Shown piece by piece: positions 26,067 to 34,466 of a stretch of DNA of 64,000 nucleotides. This stretch comes from CAVRUD01 sp963724285. Lineage in GTDB: Bacteria > Chloroflexota > Chloroflexia > Thermomicrobiales > UBA6265. The notes under the pieces are model-generated. The model searched no databases, had not been told where the DNA came from, and saw nothing but the letters and a program-made list of their open reading frames with translations. The stretch is from positions 62,001-126,000 of the forward strand of contig CAVRUD010000032.1 in the NCBI GenBank assembly GCA_963724285.1, written 5' to 3'. Made by a program: the position numbers and the translations under genes. Every line of letters begins with the position of its first letter. Within the stretch, counting starts at the first letter, position 1.

Positions 26067-26270
26067 TAAACGTCAACCCGCAGCAGCCAGGGGGCAGAAC
26101 ACGTTCCCATCGGCCGTGGCGGTCAGAGTCTCGGGCTAGCCCGGATGGTGCCGTTAGGAACGTTGCCGTCCGGGCGTCGTCCTCGATCGAGCGGGGTTGA
26201 CGAGCCGCTCGCTCGCTCGGCATCATGCTGGCGAGCGCCGTTTGGCTGATTCGGGACCCCGGGGCCGACC

Positions 26271-28624
26271 ATGTCGCACGCCGCCGACGCTTCTCCCCTC
26301 GTCGCGCCTGTGGTCCCGCTCGCCGAGCGAGACCGGCGTCAAACCGCCGTGCCGGTGCCGCTCACGCCCTTGTCGGTCGGGGTGACGAACTCTCCGCGTT
26401 GGCTGAGCGGCTTCGCGGTGGGGCTCGCCTCGTCACGCTGACCGGGCCGGGCGGCGTCGGCAAGACGCGCCTGGCACTGCGCGTGGCAGCCGACTTCGCA
26501 ACCGAGATCCCCGACCGCGTCTGGTTCGTGCCGCTCGCGCCGGTTCGGGTGCCCGAGTCGGTGCTCCCCATCGTCGCGCGGGCTCTGGGCGTCCGATCGG
26601 CGCCGAACCGGCCGGTGGGCGAGGCGCTGGTTTGGTTCCTGAATGTCCGCCGAACCTTGCTAGTCCTCGATAACCTCGAGCAGGTGCGCGCCTGCGGGCC
26701 GGCTCTGGTCGAACTCCTCCAGGGCTGTCCGGACCTGACCGTTCTGGCCACGAGCCGCGCTCCGTTGCAGGTTTACGGCGAGGTGGAGTTCGCGGTGCCG
26801 CCGTTGCCGCTCCCGCCATCAAGGGGACGCCAATCTCTGCCCGACGTGGAGCGCAACGAAGCAGTCGCCCTCTTCGTCCAGCGCGCGCGTGCCGTCCGGC
26901 GCGATTTCGCGCTGACCGACGACAACGCGGCGGCCGTCGCCGAGATCTGCCGGCGACTGGACGGCCTGCCGTTGGCGATCGAGCTGGCCGCTGCCAAGAG
27001 CAAGTTCCTGGCGCCCGCGGCCGTGCTCGCCCGGCTGGACAACCGCCTGACCGCCCTGACCGGCGGTCCACAGGACCAGCCGGCTCGGCTCAGGAGCCTA
27101 CGCGATGCCATCGCCTGGTCGCACGACCTGTTGGCGCCGGACGAGCAGGCGGCCTTCCGACGACTGGCCGTCTTCGTCGGTGGCGGCACGCTAGACGCGG
27201 CGACCGCAGTTTGCAGGGCTACCGGCGGCCCGGACTCCTTCGAGTCGCTGATCCTCCACCACCTGGTTCAGTCCGAGGACGACCCGGCCGGAGAGCCGCG
27301 TCTCACGATGCTTGAAACGATCCGCGAGTTCGCGCTGGAGCGGTTGGCAGCGAGCGTTGAGGCCGAGGCGACGCAACGGAGGCACGCGGAGTACTTCCTG
27401 GTGCTGGCCGAGGCGGCCGAGCCCGAACTGTGGGGAAGCACCCAGGAGAGGTGGCTGGAACGTCTCGAAACGGAGCTCGATAACATTCGCGCCGCGTTGA
27501 CCTGGGCGCTGGAATCCGGTCACGCGGAGATCGGGCTCCAGCTCGCCGACAGCCTCGGGCGCTTCTGGGCGATCCACGACCATCCGGATGAGGGTCGTCG
27601 CTGGCTGGAGTTGGCTCTGGACAAGGCGCGCGCCGCCGCGCCGTCGACTCGGGCAAGCGCGCTTGCCTGGGCCAGCATGATGGCCAACATCCAGGGCGAT
27701 GCCGCGGCGGCCCAGGCACATGGGACCGAGAGCCATGCGATCGCGTGCGCCTTGGAACATCGTTCCCTGATGGCCGGCGCGCTTTACGCGCTCGGCCGGG
27801 CGGCGCAGGGGCGCGGCGACCTCGCACAGGCCGCGGAATGGCTGGCCGGCGCGGCCGATCTCTGGCGCGCGGTCGGCAATCCGGCGCGCGCTGCCTACGC
27901 CCTCGACCATCTCGGTTCGGTCGCGTCGCGTCAGCGGGGCCTAGAGCGCGCCGTGGAACTGGCCACTGAGGCTTTGGCGCTGCACCGGACCGCCGGCGAC
28001 GAGCGAGGAACCGCTGTCGCTCTCCTGATATTGGCCGACGCCGCCCACGAGCAAGGCGACCACAAGCGGGCGGCCGGGCTGTTCGCCGAGGCGATCGGCA
28101 CGTTCCGGTCGTTTGGCGACACGATCGGGATCGCGGAGTGCCTGACCGGGATCGCGTCCGTGGCGGTCGCGACCGGGCGAGCGCATCAGGCGGCCGGCCT
28201 CTTTGGCGCGGCGGCCGCGCTGCGCGAGCGGTGCGGGCACGCGGTCCACCGGGCAACAGCCGGCGCCGGGTACGCGGCGGCGGCGGATCGGGCTCGGGCC
28301 GACCTCGGCCCCGAGGCGTCCGCTGCCGCCCGAGCGACCGGCTCCCGCCTGAGTGTCGACAATGCCGCCGCCATCGCCATCACCATCGCGCTTGGCACGG
28401 CGGCCCCGGATCGACTGGGCGATACCCGGGATCGTACGCTCACACCCCGCGAACGCGAGATCCTGCGGCTGGCGTCCGAGGGGCGCTCCGACAAGGAGAT
28501 CGCCGCCGCCCTGTCGATCAGTTCTCGCACCGTCGGCCGCCACCTGGAGAACGTCCGAGCCAAGCTCGGCGTTGGGTCCCGTGCCGCCGCAGCCGCTCTC
28601 GCCGTCCGGCGCGGGCTTGTCTAG
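26271..28624 (+). CDS. LuxR-family ATPase transcriptional regulator, frameshifted near 26375
   Basis: The same architecture as the regulator at 16863: NB-ARC-type ATPase, TPR-like repeats, LuxR HTH. The ATG at 26271 opens MSHAADASPLVAPVVPLAER and VPVPLTPL; a one-base loss near 26375 puts the next residues, VGRGDELSALAERLRGG, in another frame, which then runs open to 28624. Walker A is LTGPGGVGKTRLALRV, Walker B RTLLVLDNLEQV. A TPR region with repeated A-x-G-D-x-A follows. The C-terminal HTH is TLTPREREILRLASEGRSDK, EIAAALSISSRTVGRHLENV, ending AVRRGLV. It heads the second oxidoreductase cluster and probably controls it. Confidence 0.9.
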
Positions 28625-28647
28625 CGGGCGGACTGATCTCCTGGCCG

Positions 28648-28695
28648 AAAATCCCCACGCCGTCGCGCCCGACCGGACGACAAAATGGGGATTTT
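28648..28695. promoter_or_regulatory. Inverted repeat downstream of the regulator
   Basis: AAAATCCCCA (28648-28657) and TGGGGATTTT (28686-28695) are perfect 10-base arms 28 bases apart. They lie just after the regulator stop and about 76 bases before the next gene. This could be an operator or a weak terminator. Confidence 0.45.
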
Positions 28696-28771
28696 GGGTG
28701 GTGGACCTCCCTGCACCCAAGGCGCACGCTACGGCATGGCCGATTGCGCGTCGAGGGAGGAGGAACGTCGG

Positions 28772-29338
28772 ATGCGTCGCTTCATCACCCATCGAATCGT
28801 TCTCCTGACGCTTTTCGCCGTCCTGTCCCTGGCGGCGAGCACCGTGCCAACCGGCGCGGAGCAGCCGTTCTTCATTACCGTCGAGATTGATCGCGCCAAG
28901 GTGCTGTCGGCGACCGCTCACACGTGCTCGTTCCCGATCATCGTTCACGAGCAGGGAACCTGGGAGGTCGCGTTCCATGTCGGCCCCGACGGCACATTCC
29001 GCGAGATCCGACACGCCCACCTGACGACCACCTACACCAACCAACTCACCGGCGCGTCGATCTCCGGCACGCAGACGCGTGGCCTAAACATCAGGTACGA
29101 CGTCGCGCCGCCGGTCTTCCACGCCGACGGCTCGGTGACGTTCACGGACGAGTTCGTCGGCGCCTTCCAGAATATCGTCATCCCCGGCGTCGGCAGCATC
29201 TCCCACGACGCCGGTCGCTTGCTCACGACGCACACCTTCGGGCCCGCCCCGGACTTCGTCCTCCTGTCCACCACCTCGACCCCGATCGCTGGCTCGTTTG
29301 GTCCGCTGTCACCCAAGCTCTGCGCCCTCTTGGGATAA
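28772..29338 (+). CDS. Secreted hypothetical protein
   Basis: A 188-residue exported protein. The ATG at 28772 follows GGGAGGAGGAACGTCGG and gives MRRFITHRIVLLTLFAVLSL, a signal peptide ending near PTGA. The mature part is beta-rich: HTCSFPIIVHEQGTWEVAFH, YDVAPPVFHADGSVTFTDEF and ISHDAGRLLTTHTFG. I know similar secreted proteins in Actinobacteria and Chloroflexota but no named family. The TAA stop lies within the left arm of an R2 element. Confidence 0.75.
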   Translation: MRRFITHRIVLLTLFAVLSLAASTVPTGAEQPFFITVEIDRAKVLSATAHTCSFPIIVHEQGTWEVAFHVGPDGTFREIRHAHLTTTYTNQLTGASISGTQTRGLNIRYDVAPPVFHADGSVTFTDEFVGAFQNIVIPGVGSISHDAGRLLTTHTFGPAPDFVLLSTTSTPIAGSFGPLSPKLCALLG

Positions 29339-29545
29339 GAGTCCCTATCGGAACCGCGCGGTCGGCCCGCCCGGGACTCAAAGTCCCGGGCTGACCCACG
29401 GAAGCCGGCTCAAGCCGGCTGGAGTACGACACCCGCGCCGTGGGGCCCATCTCGTGCCCAGTCCCGGAGGGACTTCCGAGAGGTCGCCCGGGACTTTGAG
29501 TCCCGGGTGGAGCCGCCGACCGACCGGTTTTGATAGGTGCTCTAA
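29335..29545. mobile_element. R2 MITE-like element
   Basis: Left arm ATAAGAGTCCCTATCGGAAC, right arm read inward TTAGAGCACCTATCAAAACC. Inside are CGCCCGGGACTCAAAGTCCC, AAGCCGGCTCAAGCCGGCT, AGTCCCGGAGGGACTTC and GTGGAGCCGCCGACC. The last two also occur in the R2 copy at 40263-40397. It fills the gap between two secreted-protein genes. Confidence 0.7.
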
Positions 29546-29597
29546 GTCCGGCAGACGCTCGGCGCCTTTTGATTGCGCCGACCAAAGGATCATCGCC

Positions 29598-30788
29598 ATG
29601 CGCAAGATCCGAATGGGTTCGCTCGCGCTCGTCCCGCTGATGCTCTTGTTGCCCCGGGCAGACACCGCCATGGGTACGGCCATGTCGGTGGCCGGCACGC
29701 CGGTGGCCGAAGGAACCGTCACCACGCTCCCGGTCGAGCGCGAGCCGGTCTTCCTGGCGTTCGCGTCCGGCAGCCTCTGGGTGCCAAGCGCCGGTACCGA
29801 CAACGTCTCGCGAATCGATCCGGCATCCGGTGAAGTCCAGGCCACCATCGAGGTCGGCGATCCCGCGGCGTCCGGCTCGCCCCTGGCAGTTGCCGCGACG
29901 GAGGAAGCTGTCTGGGTTTCGGCTTCGGTCGGAGGCGACACAGCGATCGTCCGGATCGATCCGGCGACCAACGAAATCGCGTCGACCATTCCGATCGGCC
30001 TACCGGTCTACGCCATGGTCGCTGGGGAAGGAGCGGTCTGGGTGTCGTCACTGGACGGCAATAGCGTCGTGCGGATCGATCCGGTGACAAACGAGGTGGC
30101 GGCGGAGATAGACGTCCCCGGTCCCGCCCGGTTGGCCATCGGCCTGGGAGCGGTCTGGGTTGCGCTGCACCGGCACAACGCCGTGGCCGAGATCGACCCG
30201 GTGACCGACACGGGCAAGCGGCGATTGACTCTCGGCGATGAACGCCCCTCGCCGGTCTGCGGGCTCTGTCCCGAGGCGGTCGCGATCGACGAGGACGGCC
30301 TCTGGGTCTCGCTGTCCGACGGTGGCAACGTCGTCCGGCTCGACCCTTCGAGTGGCGATGTGATCGCAACCATCCCGGTCGGACCGAACCTCAAGGGGGT
30401 GGCGATCACCGACGGCGCCGTCTGGGTGGCCAGCTTCGACGCTCTGGAGGTGAGCCGGATCGACCCGGCGAGCAACCGCGTCGTCGTGACGATCGAGTTG
30501 GAGGGCCAGCCCTACGACGTCGTCGCCGTCGCGGACGCCCTGTGGGTGACGATGCCGATCGCCAACGCGCTCGCCCGCTGGCCGTTGCCCCTGAATCCGC
30601 TGACGCCGCCGATCGTCAAGGTCGGCGGCGTGGTGAGGGGAAACGGCGGCGCGGACGTCGTCGTCGCCGCCAACGTGGCCCGAATTGACGGGTTGGGCGA
30701 CGACGACGTGATCTACATCGGCGCCTGGGCCGGACGAGCCGGCGTCGACGAGAAGTCGTCTTGCGCGACCGTGCCGAACGTGCCGTGA
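29598..30788 (+). CDS. Secreted beta-propeller protein (YVTN/virginiamycin B lyase-like)
   Basis: A 396-residue protein starting at the ATG at 29598. It has a signal peptide (MGSLALVPLMLLLPRADTAM region) and about seven blades with the repeated pattern GAVWVxxxxxxxVxRIDPxTNEVxxxI, for example AIVRIDPATNEIASTIPIGL, SLDGNSVVRIDPVTNEVAAE and GGNVVRLDPSSGDVIATIPV. The C-terminal tail (DGLGDDDVIYIGAWAGRAG) is distinct. Such propellers bind ligands or act as Vgb-like lyases; catalytic residues cannot be assigned here. It lies between other secreted proteins of unknown function downstream of the LuxR-type regulator. Confidence 0.85.
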   Translation: MRKIRMGSLALVPLMLLLPRADTAMGTAMSVAGTPVAEGTVTTLPVEREPVFLAFASGSLWVPSAGTDNVSRIDPASGEVQATIEVGDPAASGSPLAVAATEEAVWVSASVGGDTAIVRIDPATNEIASTIPIGLPVYAMVAGEGAVWVSSLDGNSVVRIDPVTNEVAAEIDVPGPARLAIGLGAVWVALHRHNAVAEIDPVTDTGKRRLTLGDERPSPVCGLCPEAVAIDEDGLWVSLSDGGNVVRLDPSSGDVIATIPVGPNLKGVAITDGAVWVASFDALEVSRIDPASNRVVVTIELEGQPYDVVAVADALWVTMPIANALARWPLPLNPLTPPIVKVGGVVRGNGGADVVVAANVARIDGLGDDDVIYIGAWAGRAGVDEKSSCATVPNVP

Positions 30789-30867
30789 ACCGGCGAACCT
30801 AGGGAGCGATCGGCAACGGCCGGTACTGATGCGGCGAGGGCTCGTTCGCCGCTCCAAGGGAAGAGAA

Positions 30868-31245
30868 ATGACCGAGATCGTGGACGACCTCATGGCCTGT
30901 GAGCGCCGGTGGATGGAGGCGGTCCGCCTCAAGGATATGGAGTTGCTCGAGCGGCTCCTGGCCCCGGACTTCACCTACACCGCGACCGGCCACGGGCGCC
31001 GCTCGCGCCAGGAATGGCTGGCGATGGTTCCGCGGTACGAGATCGATCGATTCACGTTCGAGGAGCCGGAGATCCGCGTCTACGGTGACCTCGCGCTGGT
31101 CCTTGTGCGCTACCGCCAGGTCGCTCTCGTTGATGGTGTTCCCAGGAGCGGGTTGTTCCTCCTGACCGACGTCTGGATGAGACAGCCAGCGGGATGGCAG
31201 GTGGTCAATCGGTGCTCGATCCATACGCCGGACATTGCCGCATGA
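30868..31245 (+). CDS. SnoaL/DUF4440-like NTF2-fold protein
   Basis: A 125-residue cytoplasmic NTF2-fold protein. The ATG at 30868 follows AAGGGAAGAGAA. MTEIVDDLMACERRWMEAVR is the usual DUF4440 first helix, followed by MELLERLLAPDFTYTATGHG, a strand-rich half (VYGDLALVLVRYRQVALVDG) and FLLTDVWMRQPAGWQVVNRC. Such proteins bind or isomerise small hydrophobic molecules. Its TGA overlaps an ATG (ATGA) in the frame of the next gene, so the two are probably translationally coupled. Confidence 0.85.
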   Translation: MTEIVDDLMACERRWMEAVRLKDMELLERLLAPDFTYTATGHGRRSRQEWLAMVPRYEIDRFTFEEPEIRVYGDLALVLVRYRQVALVDGVPRSGLFLLTDVWMRQPAGWQVVNRCSIHTPDIAA

Positions 31246-31337
31246 CCATCGGATCGTCGACACCCGCCGGCCGATCGGCCGTCGCCATTCGGTTGCGAGC
31301 GGCCCCACCGGCTGAGCGCTCGCGGAAAGGCAGACCC

Positions 31338-31877
31338 GTGAGAAGTAAATTCGCCATCGTACTCGCGTTCGGCCTGCTGACCGCCGTGGTCGCTGCGGTG
31401 CCGTCATCGCGCTCGGTTGCTCAGGACGCAACCCCGCTGCAAAGCACGCCGGAACCCGGAAGCGCGGGCCTCGGCTTCGACATCTCGCCGATCGCCTTCG
31501 GCCCGGTCGAGGCGGTCCCATCACCGCCGCTGGTGCTCGGCATGATCCGCGTCACCCTGGCGCCGGGCGCCAACCAGGACGTGGGCGCTGACCCCGGTCC
31601 GACGCTGACCTACGTCGAATCTGGCTCGTTCTCGATCCGGCTTGATGGACCCGCCACCGTGACCCGTGCCGCGACCGGCGGCGTGCCCGAGGCTGTGTCG
31701 GCCGGCACGGACGTGACGCTGACGGCCGGGGACGCGATCCTCGTGCCTGGCGATACCCCGAACTCGGCGCGGAACGAGGGCACGGAAGCGGCCGTGCTGC
31801 TTGTCGCGCTCCTGCTCCCCGCCGAGGCGCTGGGGCCGCCTCCAGGAGGATCCAGTGCTGGAACACCGGCTCCCTAA
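31338..31877 (+). CDS. Secreted cupin-like protein
   Basis: A 179-residue exported cupin. The GTG at 31338 gives VRSKFAIVLAFGLLTAVVAA, a clean signal peptide; an in-frame ATG at 31242 overlaps the previous stop codon and could add 32 residues. The cupin core is MIRVTLAPGANQDVGADPGP, TYVESGSFSIRLDGPATVTR, LTAGDAILVPGDTPNSARNE. Metal-binding His residues typical of enzymes are lacking, so it is likely a binding protein. The end LLLPAEALGPPPGGSSAGTP reappears, altered, in the chimeric frame at 32529-32678, which marks a tandem duplication. Confidence 0.82.
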   Translation: MRSKFAIVLAFGLLTAVVAAVPSSRSVAQDATPLQSTPEPGSAGLGFDISPIAFGPVEAVPSPPLVLGMIRVTLAPGANQDVGADPGPTLTYVESGSFSIRLDGPATVTRAATGGVPEAVSAGTDVTLTAGDAILVPGDTPNSARNEGTEAAVLLVALLLPAEALGPPPGGSSAGTPAP

Positions 31878-32078
31878 GCGTCGCCGCCCGCAGCCACTGA
31901 TCGCGCCGCCGATGCCGATCGGTGCGGCTCTTTAACGCATCGGGTTCGACGGAAGCGAGCGGAGTGCCATGCGGACAATGGTTGGTTCCGGAGCCGGAGC
32001 GACGGAGGGCGCCCGAGCGCGGAGCAACCGGGCCCGCGGATCGCGCAAAAATTCAGCCCCGCCCCAGGAGTCAGCCCC

Positions 32079-32513
32079 ATGTCCGCCGAGGAGAACAAGA
32101 GCCTCGTCCACCGGTTCTTCGCTGAGGTCTTCACCCGGTGGGACCTCGCCGCGGTCGACGAACTCCTTGCCCCCGACTACGTCCAGCACGACCCGGTCCG
32201 CCCGACGCCGCTGGATCGCGAGCGCCTCAAGCAGATCTACCCGCTGTTACGCGCGGCCTTCCCCGACCTCCGCTTCGCCGTGGAGGACCTCGTCGGGGAG
32301 GAGGACAAGGTCGCGGCGCGCTACACCTTCCGCGGCACCCACCGGGGCGCCTTTCGGGGCGTCGCACCGACCGGCGGGCCGGTGGTCGGCACGGGGATCG
32401 CCGTCTTCCGCCTCGCCGACGGCAGGATCGCCGAGGTGTGGGCGAACTGGGACCAGCTGGGCCTGCTGCAACAAATCGGCGCGGGAAGCGCGCCGGAGCA
32501 GGCTGCGGGCTAG
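32079..32513 (+). CDS. SnoaL-like ester cyclase family protein (copy 1)
   Basis: A 144-residue NTF2-fold protein. The ATG follows CCAGGAGTCAGCCCC. Family features: MSAEENKSLVHRFFAEVFTR, VDELLAPDYVQHDPVR, a central LRAAFPDLRFAVEDLVGEED and the end DGRIAEVWANWDQLGLLQQI. SnoaL-type members catalyse aldol cyclisation in polyketide routes, but most bacterial relatives have no known reaction. A divergent copy lies at 32906; the 200-base leaders of both genes are also similar. Just downstream a chimeric ORF begins. Confidence 0.9.
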   Translation: MSAEENKSLVHRFFAEVFTRWDLAAVDELLAPDYVQHDPVRPTPLDRERLKQIYPLLRAAFPDLRFAVEDLVGEEDKVAARYTFRGTHRGAFRGVAPTGGPVVGTGIAVFRLADGRIAEVWANWDQLGLLQQIGAGSAPEQAAG

Positions 32514-32528
32514 CAAAGGGGCGCCACG

Positions 32529-32678
32529 ATGGCGGAGACCGTGAGCAGGCTGCAGCTGGGGCTGTGCCTGCCGCCCTGGGAGGACCGGCAGGCCATGCTG
32601 CTCGTCGCGCTCTCACTTCCCGCCGAGGCGCTGGAACCACAACCGGGAGGCGCCGATGCCGGAACGCCGGCTGGATAA
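32529..32678 (+). pseudogene. Chimeric remnant: oxidoreductase 5' end joined to cupin 3' end
   Basis: The 49-codon frame begins MAETVSRLQLGLCLPPWEDR, like the start of the luciferase-like gene at 33357 (RLQLGLNLPTWE). It then switches to LLVALSLPAEALEPQPGGAD and AGTPAG, like the end of the cupin at 31338 (LLVALLLPAEALGPPPGGSS). This is the join point of a tandem duplication in which the interior of one oxidoreductase and most of one cupin were lost. Probably non-functional. Confidence 0.8.
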
Positions 32679-32905
32679 CGGCTGGCTGCCAGCAGTGATC
32701 GGGCGGTAATCCGTGCGCCGCCGATCCCGATTTGCTCGGCGTCCTGGACGCATCTGGCGCGCGGGCAACCGACTTGGCACCATGTGGCCAACGATTGATC
32801 CCGGCGCCGGAACGAGCCAGAGCGAAGGCGGACAGGCTCCGCAGCGCGGCGCCACCGGGCCCGCGGATCGCAAGATTGTTCAATCCCAACCCAGGAGGTG
32901 GACCC

Positions 32906-33341
32906 ATGTCCGTCGAGGAGAACAAGGCGATCATCCGCCAGCTCGGAGCGTCGCTCAACAGCGGCGGGGTCGATGCCGGGCTCGATCTCTTCGCCGACCC
33001 GTGCCTGTACAATGGCCATCCGATCGGCCGCGATGTCATCCGGCAACTCCGCACGATCCTGTGGACGGCGGTCCCCGACGTCCAGTGGATCGGGGAACAG
33101 ATGCTTGCCGAGGGCGAGTGGGTGGCGGTGCGCTGGACGATGCGGGGAACGCACACCGGAGAGTTTTCCCATCCCACGCTGGGCTCCGCCCCGGCCAGTG
33201 GTAAGCCGATCGCGGTCACCTACCTGGACCACTACCGGATCGTCGGAGGGCAGATTCGCCGAAGTTTGGGAAATGCGCGACGGCCTCAGCCTCCGGGAAC
33301 AGTTCGGCATCGTCGCCTCGCCGGGGCAGGCCGCGCGGTAA
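32906..33341 (+). CDS. SnoaL-like ester cyclase family protein (copy 2), frameshifted near 33252
   Basis: The ATG at 32906 follows CCAGGAGGTGGACCC. MSVEENKAIIRQLGASLNSG, FADPCLYNGHPIGRDVIRQL, AVPDVQWIGEQMLAEGEWVA and MRGTHTGEFSHPTLG match the SnoaL family. After HYRIVGG the frame breaks; the adjacent frame gives GRFAEVWEMRDGLSLREQFG and stops at 33341, matching the end of copy 1 (RIAEVWANWDQLGLLQQ). One base change near 33252 restores a 145-residue protein. It is a diverged duplicate of 32079-32513 and is followed 15 bases later by the oxidoreductase gene. Confidence 0.8.
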
Positions 33342-33356
33342 GCAGGGAGCGCCGCA

Positions 33357-34325
33357 ATGACCGAGGCACCGGGCAGGCTGCAGTTGGGGCTGAATCTCCC
33401 GACCTGGGAGGTCGAATCCGGCCAAGCGCCGCGGTGGGCCGACATCCAGGCGCTCGCGCGGTTGGCCGAGGCCGCGGGCATCGATACGCTCTGGGTGCCG
33501 GACCACCTCCAGGCCCGCCGGGAGGTCGGTTTTTGGGAATGCTGGACGATCCTGACGGCGCTGGCCCAGGTCACCAGCCGGGCCACGATCGGGCCGCACG
33601 TTGCCTGCACTGGCTTCCGCAACCCCGCCTTGCTGGCAAAGATGGCCGCGACGCTCGACGAGGTCTGCGGCGGGCGGCTGCTGCTGGGGCTCGGCTGCGG
33701 CCTTCCGCAGGTCGATGCCAGCTGGCACATCTTCGGCTATCCGGCGGACCACGCGGTCGGCCGCTTCGCCGAAGCCCTGGAGATCATCGCCCGCCTCCTG
33801 CGCGAGGGGCACCTGGACTTCGACGGCGCGTACTACCAAGTGCATGGATGCGAGCTGCGCCCACGCGGGCCACGCCCGAGTGGCCCGCCGATCTGGGTCG
33901 CGGCGGCAGGGCCCCGGATGCTGCGGTTGGCCGCCCGCTGGGCCGACGCCTTCAACTACCAGGCGCCCGGCGCTACACCGGACGACCTCGTCGCGGCCTT
34001 TACACGCCTCGACGACGCGTGCCGCGACCTTGGGCGTGACCCCGTAGCGCTGCTGCACACCGCCTACACCCTGATCACGTTTGCTGCGCCGGGCAACGCG
34101 ACGACCGGGCCACGCGCACGGGCGCTGCGCGGGACACCGGAGGAGATCGCAGAGCAGCTCTACGCCTTCCGAGCCGCGGGGGTGCAGCACCTGTCGTGCT
34201 GGATCGACGACGGCGAGGCCGATGAGCTACGGACCTTCTTCCCGCTGTTAACGGAACGGGGATTGGAGCAGTTCGCGAGGGTGATCCAGGCGTTGCGCTT
34301 GCTCGAAACGCAAGCAGGCACGTAG
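33357..34325 (+). CDS. LLM class flavin-dependent oxidoreductase
   Basis: A 322-residue luciferase-like monooxygenase fold (TIM barrel using FMN or F420). RLQLGLNLPTWEVES begins strand 1; IDTLWVPDHLQARREVGFWE is the strand-2 motif; LDEVCGGRLLLGLGCGLPQV and GPPIWVAAAGPRMLRLAARW are typical of F420-dependent members, as is ADAFNYQAPGATPDDLVA. The substrate is unknown. It belongs to the same transcript as two SnoaL-like genes and lies 140 bases before the VAO-type flavoenzyme, so they may act in one pathway. A truncated 5' copy is at 32529. Confidence 0.9.
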   Translation: MTEAPGRLQLGLNLPTWEVESGQAPRWADIQALARLAEAAGIDTLWVPDHLQARREVGFWECWTILTALAQVTSRATIGPHVACTGFRNPALLAKMAATLDEVCGGRLLLGLGCGLPQVDASWHIFGYPADHAVGRFAEALEIIARLLREGHLDFDGAYYQVHGCELRPRGPRPSGPPIWVAAAGPRMLRLAARWADAFNYQAPGATPDDLVAAFTRLDDACRDLGRDPVALLHTAYTLITFAAPGNATTGPRARALRGTPEEIAEQLYAFRAAGVQHLSCWIDDGEADELRTFFPLLTERGLEQFARVIQALRLLETQAGT

Positions 34326-34466
34326 CTGGCTGGACTCGCGCGAGGCAATACCATGGCGACCACCTGTCCTCAGCCAATTGTCACGACCACCCTAGTCGCG
34401 CAGGTGTGCCAGCTCACCCTTCTGCTTCGGATCGGTGGATCAAGGCTGAACGCGGAGGAATGAGCT

